Position numbers and translations under genes: made by a program. Under the pieces are notes generated by a model. It was not told the DNA's origin. It saw only the letters and a program-made list of their open reading frames with translations, and searched no databases. DNA of 64,000 nt from Mycolicibacter senuensis. GTDB taxonomy: Bacteria; Actinomycetota; Actinomycetes; Mycobacteriales; Mycobacteriaceae. Where the stretch lies: NCBI RefSeq assembly GCF_002101885.1, contig NZ_LQPS01000043.1:1-64000 (forward strand), read 5' to 3'. This document shows positions 40,767 to 49,105 of this stretch, one piece after another. Position 1 is the first letter of the stretch. Every line of letters starts with the position of its first letter.

Positions 40767-42004
40767 CGGCGACGGTCGAATCCGAACAGTCGCTGCGCGA
40801 CCCGGCGGATCTGGATCTCCTCGGCGCCCTCGGTGATCCGGTAACGCCGGTGATGCCGGTACATGTGCTCGAAGGGCTCGTGGCGGGTGTAGCCGATCCC
40901 GCCGAAGGTCTGGATGGCGCGGTCGGCGGCCTCGCACACCAACCGGTTGGCCCGATAGTTGGCCATCGACACCTTGTCGGAGACCTCCAGGTGGTGGTCG
41001 CGGTCCAGGTGCCACGCCGCGTAGTTCACCAGCAGCCGGACCATCTGGGCCTCGGTCTGCAACTCGGCCAGCGGCCACTGGACGGCCTGGTTGACCGAGA
41101 GTGGTTTGCCGAACACCACGCGCTTGGTCGCGTATTCGGCAGCCCGGTCGATGCAGTACTGGGCGGCGCCCAGGCTGGAGGCGGCCTGGCGGATCCGGTT
41201 CTCGTGCAGGAAGGTCTGGGCGACCTCCAGGCCGCGGTCCACCTCGCCGAGCACCGCGTCGTCGGGTACCCGAACGTCGGTGAGTTCGACCTCGCCGTGA
41301 TCGCTGGGCATGTTGAACGTCCACCAGTAGAACGGGACCCTGAATCCCGGCGTGTCGGTGGGAACCAGGAAGGCGGTGATGCCGCGTGCCGAGCCGGCCT
41401 CACCCGAGGTGCGCGCGAAGATCAGGTCGTGGGTGGCGCGGTGCACGCCGGTGTTGAACCGTTTGGCGCCGTTGATCACCCAACCGCCGGCGGCGGGTTC
41501 GGCGCGGGTCTCCAGCCAGGTCGCGTCCGAGCCGTGGTCCGGTTCGGTCAAGCCGAACGCCATCGACCGCTCACCGGTGATCAGGGCCTCCGACCAGTCC
41601 CGGCGCTGCTCGTCGGTGCCGAACCGCTCCATCATGATGACCTGCGGAAAGTTCCCGACGATCGAGGACTCGTCCTGCAGGTCGTTGTGCAAACCGAGCC
41701 CTTTGTGGGCCAGGTGCTCCCGGATCACCGCCATGTCGACGTTGCTGCCGTCCCGGCCGCCCAGCGACGACGGCAGCGCGTAGCGCAGCCAGCCGGCGGC
41801 GTCGGCGCGGCGGCGCATCTCGGCCAGGAGATCCTCCCAGTCCCGGTTCGGGACGCCGCCGTTCTCCACGTCGGTGCGGGCGAACTCCCGCCGGTGGTCG
41901 AAGTACTGCATGTTCTCGGCCTGCAGCGGCGCGATCTCGCGCTCGATGAAGTCGTCCATTTCGGCGAGCAGCGCCGGAAGGTGTTCGGGCAATGTGAAAT
42001 CCAT
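40763..42004 (-). CDS. acyl-CoA dehydrogenase (ACAD11/LvaC-like context)
   Basis: A 413-residue flavoprotein. Features are AFGLTEPDHGSDATWLETRA (FAD/substrate loop), GWVINGAKRFNTGVHRATHDLIFARTSG, FGKPLSVNQAVQWPLAELQTE, QTFGGIGYTRHEPFEHMYRHHRRYRITEGAEEIQ with Glu in the usual catalytic position near the C-terminus, and RVAQRLFG. GGAGG lies 9 nt before the ATG at 42004. It is coupled to the kinase-DUF6285 gene, the arrangement seen for dehydrogenases that handle phosphorylated 4-hydroxyacyl-CoAs; simple desaturation is the alternative. Confidence 0.9.
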   Translation of the reverse strand: MDFTLPEHLPALLAEMDDFIEREIAPLQAENMQYFDHRREFARTDVENGGVPNRDWEDLLAEMRRRADAAGWLRYALPSSLGGRDGSNVDMAVIREHLAHKGLGLHNDLQDESSIVGNFPQVIMMERFGTDEQRRDWSEALITGERSMAFGLTEPDHGSDATWLETRAEPAAGGWVINGAKRFNTGVHRATHDLIFARTSGEAGSARGITAFLVPTDTPGFRVPFYWWTFNMPSDHGEVELTDVRVPDDAVLGEVDRGLEVAQTFLHENRIRQAASSLGAAQYCIDRAAEYATKRVVFGKPLSVNQAVQWPLAELQTEAQMVRLLVNYAAWHLDRDHHLEVSDKVSMANYRANRLVCEAADRAIQTFGGIGYTRHEPFEHMYRHHRRYRITEGAEEIQIRRVAQRLFGFDRRR

Positions 42005-42020
42005 GGCAAGTCCTCCGTGT

Positions 42021-42635
42021 TCAGCAGCCGTACAGGGTCTTCCTCCAGATCGTCGACAGCGTCGCGATGGCGTCGTTGTCGCTGATTCGCCAGCCCGGTC
42101 CGGACGGACCGACGAAGACGACGGTGAAGTTCTCGAACAGCAGCGCGATCGCCGCGGCGATGTGGTCGGGGTCGAGGTCACGGCCGTGCCCCTGTTGCTG
42201 GGCGCGCCGAACCGATGCGGCGACGATCTCCATGCCGAACCGACGGAATTCGTTCTGCAGCAACACGAACCGTTGGTTGGTGGCCGCGAGCTGGGCGACG
42301 GCGATCATGACGCCGATGTTCTGCTTGAACATCGACCAGTAGGCGCCGACCACGGACGTGAAGAACTCGGTGTCCTGCGGGGAGTCCGGCAACCGCATCT
42401 TCAGCCCGGAAGGCTCCACCACGTCGGACAGGAATGACTCCGCCAGCGCCGCCAGCAGATCCTCCTTGTCCTGGAAGTACCGGTAGAGCACCGCTGTGGA
42501 CTTGCCGGCCGCCGAGGTGATGTCGGCCAGGGTAGTGCCGTGAAAGCCGCGCTCTGCGAACAGCTCCCGGGCGGCTTGCTCGATTGCCTGGCGCGTCTGG
42601 CGGCCCTTGGAGCTGAGCTCACGCTGGCTGGACAT
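42021..42635 (-). CDS. TetR-family repressor of the catabolic operon
   Basis: A 204-residue regulator with DNA-binding domain ARELFAERGFHGTTLADITSAAGKSTAVLYRYFQDKEDLLAAL. The ATG at 42635 lies 8 nt after the HMG-CoA-lyase-like stop and the gene ends 16 nt before the ACAD start, so it is internal to the operon. It is the natural candidate to bind the AAAAGTAA/TTACTTTT dyad at 47066-47089. Confidence 0.9.
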   Translation of the reverse strand: MSSQRELSSKGRQTRQAIEQAARELFAERGFHGTTLADITSAAGKSTAVLYRYFQDKEDLLAALAESFLSDVVEPSGLKMRLPDSPQDTEFFTSVVGAYWSMFKQNIGVMIAVAQLAATNQRFVLLQNEFRRFGMEIVAASVRRAQQQGHGRDLDPDHIAAAIALLFENFTVVFVGPSGPGWRISDNDAIATLSTIWRKTLYGC

Positions 42636-42643
42636 CGTGATGG

Positions 42644-43543
42644 TCAGTTCCGTTTCCGGTCGCCGGCTGCCAGCAGCGCGCTGGGTAGCCCGTGACCGAC
42701 GACCGAGCTGGCCACGGCCGCCGCGGCGATGGCGGCGTCGAGGTCGATGCCGGTGTCGACCCCGCAGTCGCCCAGCAGGTAGACCAGATCCTCGGTGGCG
42801 ATGTTGCCGGTGGCGCCAGGCGCGAACGGGCAGCCCCCCAGTCCGCCGGCCGAGGCGTCGAGACGGGTGATACCCGCCTGAACCGCAGCGTAGGCGCAGG
42901 CCAGACCGGCGCCGCGGGTGTTGTGGAAGTGCGCCCCCAGCGGTGTGTCGCCGATGATGTCTCGCACCGCGGCGATCAGGTCGGTGACCCGCCGCGGGGT
43001 GGCGGTGCCGATGGTGTCGGCGATCGCCAGCCGGTCGATGCCGGCCGCGGCCGCCGATTCGGCGACGTCGGTGACGCGCTGCATCGGCGTCGGCCCATCG
43101 AACGGGCAGTCCCACGCGGTGGCGATGATGATCTCGACCGAGCCACCGGCGTCATGGGCGATGCCGGCGATGTCGCCGATCGCCGCAACGGCGTCGGCGG
43201 TCGGGCGGCCCACGTTGGCCGAACTGAACGAATCCGAGGCGCACACAACGTACTCGATCGAGGTCAGGCCGGCTGCCACCGCCCGGGCGGCGCCTCCCGG
43301 ACTGGCGACCAGTGCGGAGAACTCCAGGTCGGGATAGCGCCACAGTTCGGCGGCGAGTTCGGCGGCATCGGCCAGTGCGGGGACCTTGGTGGGGGAGACG
43401 AACGAGGTCACCTCGACCTCGCGCACGCCGGTGGCAGCGATCGCGGAGAGCAGTTCGAGCTTGGCGCGCAACGGGATCGGTTGCTCGATCTGCAGGCCGT
43501 CACGCAGTGCCACCTCGCGGATCGCGACTTTGTCGGGTATCAC
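42644..43543 (-). CDS. hydroxymethylglutaryl-CoA lyase family protein
   Basis: A 299-residue TIM-barrel DRE-type lyase. The N-terminal metal/substrate motif is REVALRDGLQ, with EVEVTSFVSPTKVPALADAAEL, AIADTIGTATPRRV, GAHFHNTRGAGLACAYAA (metal His pair) and the HMG-CoA lyase signature SAGGLGGCPFAPGATGN with the catalytic Cys. HMG-CoA lyase makes acetyl-CoA and acetoacetate; paralogues cleave other 3-hydroxy-3-methylacyl-CoAs. The ATG overlaps the CoA-transferase stop (ATGA). Confidence 0.9.
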   Translation of the reverse strand: MIPDKVAIREVALRDGLQIEQPIPLRAKLELLSAIAATGVREVEVTSFVSPTKVPALADAAELAAELWRYPDLEFSALVASPGGAARAVAAGLTSIEYVVCASDSFSSANVGRPTADAVAAIGDIAGIAHDAGGSVEIIIATAWDCPFDGPTPMQRVTDVAESAAAAGIDRLAIADTIGTATPRRVTDLIAAVRDIIGDTPLGAHFHNTRGAGLACAYAAVQAGITRLDASAGGLGGCPFAPGATGNIATEDLVYLLGDCGVDTGIDLDAAIAAAAVASSVVGHGLPSALLAAGDRKRN

Positions 43544-44748
43544 AGCACCCCCTCGGCGCGCAGGGCCTCCAGTTCGGCGGCGGTCTTGCCCAGCAGCCCG
43601 GCGTAGACCTCGTCGTTGTGTTGTCCGGGCCGCGCCGAGCCGGCGTTGCGGATTGCGCCCGGGGTCTCCGAGAGCACCGGGACGATCCCGGGACCCAGCA
43701 CCGTGCGTTCGGCGCCTTCGTCCCAGTGCTCGGCGAACATGCCGCGGGCCCGCAGCTGCGGGTCGTTGACCACCTCGGCGACGGTGTTGATCGGCCCGGA
43801 GATCACCCCGGCATCGCTCAGCGTCGCGATGATGTCGTCGGGCTTACGTTGGGCGGCCCATTCGCCGATGATCGCGTCCAGCTCGTCCTGGTTGCGGCCG
43901 CGGGCCACGTGGTCGGCGAACTGCGGGTCGCTCGCCAGTTCGGCCCGGCCCATCGCCTGACACAGCCGGGCGAACACGCTGTCCTGATTGGCGGCGATCA
44001 CCACCCAGCTGCCGTCGCTCGCCTGGTAGATGTTCGACGGTGCGATGCCTTCCAGGCGGGTGCCCGACGGTCCGCGCACCACACCGCCGACATCGTAGTC
44101 GGGGATGGTGGATTCCTGGATGGCCAAGCAGGATTCGGTCAGGGCGACATCGACCACCTGGCCGTCGCCGGTGACCGTGCGCCGGTAGAGGGCGGCGAGT
44201 GCGCCCTGGGCGGCGAACATGCCGGCCAGGCTGTCGCCCAGGGAGAGCGCCAGCCGCGGCGGGGGGCCGCCCGGGAAGCCGTTCATGTGCCGCAGCCCGC
44301 TGGCCGCCTCGGCGACCGAGGCGTAACCGGCCTTGTGGGCGTCCGGCCCGGTCTGTCCGTAGCCGGAGACCCGCACCAGGATGATGCCGTTGTTGCGTTG
44401 GCGCAGCACCTCGAACCCCAGGCCCCAGCGTTCCAGCGTGCCCGCGCGGAAGTTCTCCACGATGATGTCGCACTGCTCGACGAGTTCCAGAAACAGCTCG
44501 CGCCCGCGGTCGGTGCGCAGGTCCAGCGTGACGGCCTTCTTGTTGCGGGCGTGCACGGTCCAGAAGAAGTGGTGCCCGTCGTGTTCGGCCTGCCCCCAGG
44601 TGCGCAGCGGGTCGGGTTTGCCGGGCAGCTCGACCTTGATGACCTCGGCACCCATGTCGCCGAGCAGGCGTCCGGCGAACGGGCCGGAGATCAGCGTGCC
44701 GAGCTCGATGACCCGGATGCCGTCGAGCGCGCCCGCGGGGGGTGTCAT
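43540..44748 (-). CDS. class III CoA-transferase (CaiB/BaiF family)
   Basis: A 402-residue CoA-transferase. It has RVIELGTLISGPFAGRLLGDMGAEVIKVELPG, VTLDLRTDRGRELFLELVEQCDIIVENFRAGTLERWGLGFEVL, SGYGQTGP, and the catalytic Asp in LSLGDSLAGMFAAQGALAAL. It activates an acid by CoA exchange, most likely supplying the substrate of the HMG-CoA-lyase-like enzyme next to it. The start overlaps the upstream hydrolase stop (ATGA). Confidence 0.92.
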   Translation of the reverse strand: MTPPAGALDGIRVIELGTLISGPFAGRLLGDMGAEVIKVELPGKPDPLRTWGQAEHDGHHFFWTVHARNKKAVTLDLRTDRGRELFLELVEQCDIIVENFRAGTLERWGLGFEVLRQRNNGIILVRVSGYGQTGPDAHKAGYASVAEAASGLRHMNGFPGGPPPRLALSLGDSLAGMFAAQGALAALYRRTVTGDGQVVDVALTESCLAIQESTIPDYDVGGVVRGPSGTRLEGIAPSNIYQASDGSWVVIAANQDSVFARLCQAMGRAELASDPQFADHVARGRNQDELDAIIGEWAAQRKPDDIIATLSDAGVISGPINTVAEVVNDPQLRARGMFAEHWDEGAERTVLGPGIVPVLSETPGAIRNAGSARPGQHNDEVYAGLLGKTAAELEALRAEGVL

Positions 44749-45938
44749 ACCGACGAGCCTACGAAATCATGCCGGGCCAGCCAATCGGTGACGATGGCCA
44801 CCGCCTGACGCAGCGCCGGCCGCTGATCCGGGCCGGCGTAATAGTGGTTGGCCCCGGGGATTTCGTGGATCTCCTTGTCCGGGTGGCCGATGGCCTCGAA
44901 CAGCCGGCGGGTGTGGCTGGGGGTGCAGGCGTCGTCGGCGGAGTTCCCGATCACCAGGGCCGGCACCGCGATGTCGTGGCCGCAGTCCACGCCATCACCG
45001 TTGGCGTCGTCGTAGCTCCACTGCGACAGCCAGCTACGTAGCGTGCAGAAGCGCGCCAAGCCGACCGGGCTCATGTTCACCACCCGGGGGTCCCCCAGAT
45101 AGCAGCTGCCGGGAGTGCGCTCGTTGGGGTCCACCGTCGGATCCAGCCAGCGCGGGTCGGCCATCGTGCCGTGCACGACGAACGAGAACTCGGCTGTGTC
45201 TGCAGCGGGCTGACCGCTGCTCTTGAGCTCCGCGAGTTTCGCCTTGACCCAGGCGGTGATCCGGCGATTCCGGTCGATCTGTGCGGCCCGGTAGCGGTCG
45301 AGAAACTCCTCGGTGTACGGCGGCTGGTTGGGATTGTCCGGGTTGTAGAGGTCCAGCTCCGGGTCCCGCTGGGTCGGATCGGACTCGTCGAGGATCGAGG
45401 CGTCCAGCCATTCGGTCATGGTGCCGTGCCGGCTGATGTGGGCGGCCAGCAGCATGATCCCGTCGGCGGGGATCAGCCCGAGCTTGGTCAGGTCGGGCCC
45501 GTCGCCCGAGGGGCTGGCGGTCACCGTCGGATGCTGCGCCTGCTGCTGATAGAACAGCGACAGCGAACCGCCGCCGCTCCAGCCGGCCAGCACCACCTTG
45601 GAATAGCCGAGCCGGTTTTTGGCGTCTTTGAGGCATTCCCCGAGGTCTTCGACCACCTTCTCCATCAGCAGGGCGGAGTCGGTGCCGCGGAATCGACTGT
45701 TGCAGTAGATGACGTGGTGCCCGGCGCGCGCCAGCGCGTTGACCATCGGCAGGTAGGCGCCGCCGCCGATCGGGTGCATGAACACCACCACGGTGTCGCT
45801 CGGGGAGTCCTTCGGCCGCAGCAGGTAGCTCTCGAGCACCACCAGCTCCGCGACGCCACCGTAGACGTCGCGGACACCGGAATTATTCTGGTAGGCAATG
45901 AGATAGGGGATGCGGTCGTAGTCGTGCTTGGCGGTCAT
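44745..45938 (-). CDS. alpha/beta hydrolase in the catabolic operon
   Basis: A 397-residue serine hydrolase. The oxyanion strand is VVVFMHPIGGGAYLPMV, the nucleophile elbow is LAGWSGGGSLSLFY, the acid is probably in VIGNSADDACTPSHTR, and the His is in PGANHYYAGPDQR. A long insertion (about residues 150-280) between the elbow and the acid is atypical and may form a lid. The ATG at 45938 overlaps the stop of the dioxygenase-like gene (ATGA), so it is co-expressed; hydrolysis of a ring-cleavage product or an ester precursor is plausible but unproven. Confidence 0.85.
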   Translation of the reverse strand: MTAKHDYDRIPYLIAYQNNSGVRDVYGGVAELVVLESYLLRPKDSPSDTVVVFMHPIGGGAYLPMVNALARAGHHVIYCNSRFRGTDSALLMEKVVEDLGECLKDAKNRLGYSKVVLAGWSGGGSLSLFYQQQAQHPTVTASPSGDGPDLTKLGLIPADGIMLLAAHISRHGTMTEWLDASILDESDPTQRDPELDLYNPDNPNQPPYTEEFLDRYRAAQIDRNRRITAWVKAKLAELKSSGQPAADTAEFSFVVHGTMADPRWLDPTVDPNERTPGSCYLGDPRVVNMSPVGLARFCTLRSWLSQWSYDDANGDGVDCGHDIAVPALVIGNSADDACTPSHTRRLFEAIGHPDKEIHEIPGANHYYAGPDQRPALRQAVAIVTDWLARHDFVGSSV

Positions 45939-47041
45939 GCGTGCTGTCCTAGGTCGGCGGCGAGAACTTCCGGCGCGGGGATGAGGCGGCGGCGGGTGTC
46001 GATGGCGATCACCTGCCAATCGACGCGCTGGTAGTCGTCGAACTTGCGGCGGGCGCGTTCGCGGGCCTTCTCTGGGGCGCCGTGGTGCACACCCTGCGGG
46101 GCGTGGCTGATCAGGCCCGGCGGCATCGGAATCCCATAGAGCGATCCGCCGTGGAAGAAGGCGATCTCGTCGTAGTCGACGTTGCGGTGATACCAGGGGG
46201 TGCGCTCGGTGCCCGGTACGCCTTCGGCGGGCTTGGGCAGGAAGTTCATCACGTACACCCCGGTGGCCTGCATGAACAGGTGCACCGTCGGGGGGAGGTG
46301 CAAGCTGTCGGAGGTGACGACGTTGTAGTCGGCGATGTTGAAGGTGAACGCGAAATTGTCGCCGCGCCACCCTTCCACATCGATCGGATTGTGTTGGTAG
46401 TACAGCGTTGTCGGACCACCCTCATGGACCAGCCGGATTTCATACTCGTCGCGTCCATCTCGGAAGGGGTCGGGGTCGATGGGGGCAGGTTCGGGGATGA
46501 CCGCCTGCGACGGGTCGAACGGGAAGTGCCGGCCGAGCGGGCCCGGCGGCGGCACCCGCAACTCGTCGGTGGCCTGGATCATCAGCAGTGTGGTCTCGGC
46601 GGCGGGCAACTGGCGCCAGGTGGTCGCCTTGGGCAGATACACCCAATCGCCCTCGCGGTAATCCAACGGACCGAACTCGGTCTCCAGCCGTCCGGAGCCG
46701 GTGTGGACGAAGCACAGCAGATCGCCGTCGACGTAGCGGACGTGAAACGGCATCTCGGCGGAGCGCCGGGACAGCGAGATGGCGCAGTCGTCGTTGTGGA
46801 ACAACCGCAGCGGCTGGCCCGCCGGGTCGGCGGCGTCGGACGGTTCGAGCTGGGCGGCCAGCACGTCGATCGGCCGCAGCGGACCCTCGGCCCGGTAGGC
46901 GGTCGGATCATGACGCCGGTACATGTTGGCGGTGCGGCCGGTGAACCCGCCGCGGCCCAGTTCGTCGTCTTTCAGCCCGTCCAGGTCAGCGTGAACGCGC
47001 TTGGGCGTGACGCCTTTGCGCAGGTGAACAAAGGATTCCAT
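45935..47041 (-). CDS. homogentisate 1,2-dioxygenase-like cupin
   Basis: A 368-residue double-cupin protein similar to HmgA. It has HVRYVDGDLLCFVHTGSGRLETEFGPLDYREGDWVYLPKATTW in the N-terminal cupin, and the C-terminal metal-site region WYHRNVDYDEIAFFHGG (His and Glu) with GVHHGAP (His), matching the His-Glu-His iron site of homogentisate dioxygenases. It is shorter than classical HmgA (about 430-445 residues by memory), and no maleylacetoacetate isomerase or fumarylacetoacetase accompanies it, so the substrate may be another hydroquinone-type aromatic. It is the first gene of the operon. Confidence 0.82.
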   Translation of the reverse strand: MESFVHLRKGVTPKRVHADLDGLKDDELGRGGFTGRTANMYRRHDPTAYRAEGPLRPIDVLAAQLEPSDAADPAGQPLRLFHNDDCAISLSRRSAEMPFHVRYVDGDLLCFVHTGSGRLETEFGPLDYREGDWVYLPKATTWRQLPAAETTLLMIQATDELRVPPPGPLGRHFPFDPSQAVIPEPAPIDPDPFRDGRDEYEIRLVHEGGPTTLYYQHNPIDVEGWRGDNFAFTFNIADYNVVTSDSLHLPPTVHLFMQATGVYVMNFLPKPAEGVPGTERTPWYHRNVDYDEIAFFHGGSLYGIPMPPGLISHAPQGVHHGAPEKARERARRKFDDYQRVDWQVIAIDTRRRLIPAPEVLAADLGQHA

Positions 47042-47065
47042 CGGCGGCCCCCAGACCAGTCACTC

Positions 47066-47089
47066 AAAAGTAAAAGCAACATTACTTTT
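47066..47089. promoter_or_regulatory. operator candidate upstream of the dioxygenase-like operon
   Basis: AAAAGTAA (47066-47073) and TTACTTTT (47082-47089) form a perfect 8-bp inverted repeat with an 8-bp spacer, ending 25 nt upstream of the first gene. The AT-rich dyad is unusual for this genome and is probably the site of the operon's own TetR. Confidence 0.6.
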
Positions 47090-47134
47090 TGTTCTGCGCC
47101 GAGGCAAGGGGCGCCTTGATGCCGCGAGCAGTCG

Positions 47135-47188
47135 CGTAAGCCCCATATCCGCACCGAATTGGGGGCTTATGTTGGGGGCACCTCCCGC
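47135..47188. repeat. palindromic intergenic repeat, copy 1
   Basis: TAAGCCCC (47137-47144) and GGGGCTTA (47162-47169) form a hairpin, followed by GGCACCTCCCGC (47177-47188). The same parts recur in inverted order at 49106-49154, so the two copies face each other across 2 kb. Confidence 0.65.
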
Positions 47189-47231
47189 TTGCGGGGGACT
47201 GTTCGGCGGGGGAGGGGCGACTTCCGCGGAC

Positions 47232-48014
47232 TCAGCGGCCGACGAACTCCGCGGTGCTGCGGGACAGAAACGCCTGCACCCCGATGGCGGCGTCCTCGCT
47301 GGCGAACAACTTCTGGACTCCCGGCACCAAGTCGGCCTCGGCCGCGGCGTCGCCGTCGCGCACCGCCTGGCGGGCGCTGCGCAGGGTGGCTTGCACGCCC
47401 AGCGGGGCCTGTCGGGCGATGGTCTGGGCGATCTCGACGGCGCGGCTCACCTGCTCGCCGTCGGGTACAACCTCCTGGACGATGCCAATGCGATGGGCTT
47501 CTCGGGCGTCGAAGGTGTCGGCAGTCAGGATCCACCGCATGGCGTTGCCCCATCCCGCTGCTCGCGGGAATCGGATGGTGGCGCCGCCGAACGGGTATAT
47601 GCCCCGGGCGATTTCCAGTTGCGCGAAGGTGGCCGACTCGGCCGCGACGGCGATGTCGCCGGCGAGCATGAGCTCGATGCCGAGCGTGAGCACCTTGCCG
47701 TGGACGGCGGTGACGAGCGGCTTGGACAGCTGCCGGCCGTCGACCTGCCAGGGATTGATGCCGCCGTCGGGAACGTAGGAGACGTTGTTGGCGATGTCGC
47801 CGGCCACATTGGCCAGGTCCAGGCCGGCCGTGAACATCGGTCCCTCGCCGTAGAGCACGGCGGCCCGCAGGCCGGCATCCGCGTCGAATTCCCCATAGGC
47901 GGCGGACAGTTCGCGCAGCATGACGGCGTCGAACGCGTTGCGCTTGTCGGGGCGGTCGAGGCCGATGATGAACACATGGCCGTCGCGGCGGGTCGTCAAC
48001 GTCTCATAACTCAC
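47232..48014 (-). CDS. enoyl-CoA hydratase/isomerase (crotonase family)
   Basis: A 260-residue crotonase. It has VFIIGLDRPDKRNAFDAVMLREL, the oxyanion-hole region MFTAGLDLANVAGD, VTAVHGKVLTLGIELMLAGDIAVAAESATFAQLEIARGIYPFGGATIRFPR, and NAMRWILTADTFDAREAHRIGIVQEVVP. Glu positions of classical hydratases are partly replaced (Ile/Tyr after ARG), so the exact reaction is uncertain. The GTG at 48014 is preceded by AGGAGG at 8 nt. It overlaps the 3' end of a truncated SDR gene by a few bases. Confidence 0.88.
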   Translation of the reverse strand: MSYETLTTRRDGHVFIIGLDRPDKRNAFDAVMLRELSAAYGEFDADAGLRAAVLYGEGPMFTAGLDLANVAGDIANNVSYVPDGGINPWQVDGRQLSKPLVTAVHGKVLTLGIELMLAGDIAVAAESATFAQLEIARGIYPFGGATIRFPRAAGWGNAMRWILTADTFDAREAHRIGIVQEVVPDGEQVSRAVEIAQTIARQAPLGVQATLRSARQAVRDGDAAAEADLVPGVQKLFASEDAAIGVQAFLSRSTAEFVGR

Positions 48015-48312
48015 GACAATGTCCTCCTTTAGAGCCGGATGCCGGAATGTGCAGCCGGCCTTCGCGTGCTGCGATGGCATCGATCATGCTGCGGCACTGG
48101 TCTTCCCGGCTGGCGTCCGCGGAGATTGCGTGCACCTCGTCGAACTGCGAGAGATCCTGCTCGGCTTGTCGGCAGGCCTCGGGTTTGCGCGACGAGACAT
48201 ACACCCGAACTCCGGCGCGGAGGTAACCCTCAGCGATCATGTAGCCGATTCCGCTGGTGCCGCCGGTGACCAGGGCCGTCTTGCCGGCCACGGAAAACAG
48301 TTCTGGGAACAC
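48004..48312 (-). pseudogene. truncated short-chain dehydrogenase (N-terminal third only)
   Basis: The frame starts with GTG at 48312 behind a GGAGG, giving FPELFSVAGKTALVTGGTSGIGYMIAEGYLRAG (the SDR cofactor motif TGGTSGIG) and continuing through a NADP-type loop (VYVSSRKPEACRQAEQDL) to AAREGRLHI. At this point a normal SDR would go on to N-N-A-G and the catalytic Y-x3-K, but the frame diverges and stops after about 102 residues at the start of the enoyl-CoA hydratase. The remaining 150 or so residues are missing, consistent with an internal deletion. Ribosome site and start are intact, so a short product could still be made. Confidence 0.75.
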
Positions 48313-48335
48313 GCGTCCTCCTGCTCGGATATCGG

Positions 48336-48353
48336 CTAGACTAGATCGTCTAG
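48336..48353. promoter_or_regulatory. operator candidate between the SDR remnant and the TetR gene
   Basis: CTAGAC-TAGATC-GTCTAG is a perfect 6-6-6 inverted repeat in the 69-bp divergent spacer; AGATCGTC occurs again at 48357-48364. It probably binds the divergent TetR and controls both directions. Confidence 0.6.
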
Positions 48354-48381
48354 ACCAGATCGTCAAGAGTAGAGGGATTCG

Positions 48382-49002
48382 ATGGCAGCCGCGGCAAAAG
48401 CCCTGCCCCACAAGGAGCGACTGCTCCGCCAGGGGATGAGGTCGTTTTATGCCTCCGGATTTCACGGCACCACCGTCGACGCCATCTTGGCGGCGTCCGG
48501 GGTGCCGAAGGGCTCCTTCTACCATCACTTCGGGTCCAAGGATGCGTTCGGCTTAGCCGTGCTGGACCGCTATATGCAGATCCAGTTGGACGCGCTGGCC
48601 AAATGGGCCGAAGACGAAACCCGCAGCACCACCGACAAACTCACCGGCTACTTCGCTGAACTCACTGCCGGGTTCGTCCGGTCCGGCTTCCAGCGGGCGT
48701 GTCTGGCCGGCAAGTTCTCCACCGAGCTGGCGGCTGATTCCGCACCTTTTCGCGACCGCCTCACCGTCGCACTGTCCGGCTGGCACCGCGCGCTGAGCGA
48801 GCTGATGCAGGCCGGTCAGAAGCGCGGCGACGTGCGCGACGACCGCTCCGCCGAGGAGCTTTCGCACGCCGTGCTGGCCCTCATCCAGGGCGCCTTCGTC
48901 ATTGCGCTATCCGCCCGCGACACCCGGGCGCTCGACGCCGTCAATGCCAGCTTCGGGCCGTTGATTCGGCCGCCGATGAGCAATCAACAGGGGATGACGT
49001 AG
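48382..49002 (+). CDS. TetR-family repressor (AcuR-like)
   Basis: A 206-residue regulator. The DNA-binding region is RSFYASGFHGTTVDAILAASGVPKGSFYHHFGSKDAFGLAVLDRY, characteristic of the GSFYHHF subgroup that includes AcuR-type repressors of small electrophile or acyl-CoA genes. A purine-rich GAGGGA lies 6 nt upstream of the ATG. It is divergent from the SDR remnant/enoyl-CoA hydratase unit and lies inside the repeat-bounded block. Confidence 0.9.
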   Translation: MAAAAKALPHKERLLRQGMRSFYASGFHGTTVDAILAASGVPKGSFYHHFGSKDAFGLAVLDRYMQIQLDALAKWAEDETRSTTDKLTGYFAELTAGFVRSGFQRACLAGKFSTELAADSAPFRDRLTVALSGWHRALSELMQAGQKRGDVRDDRSAEELSHAVLALIQGAFVIALSARDTRALDAVNASFGPLIRPPMSNQQGMT

Positions 49003-49105
49003 CCGGGGTCGGTGGTTGCGTCCAGCCACTTGCCGTAGGCGTTCCCGCCAGCAGCGCGCACGGCGCTGCCCACCTGCGCCTGGGTTGCCGGCCGGGGCGA
49101 ACACC

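Noticed and set aside
47041..47134. Additional small gene between the dioxygenase operon and repeat copy 1
   Set aside because: Only an operator-like dyad and a GC-rich stretch are visible, with no frame over 30 codons that has a start signal.
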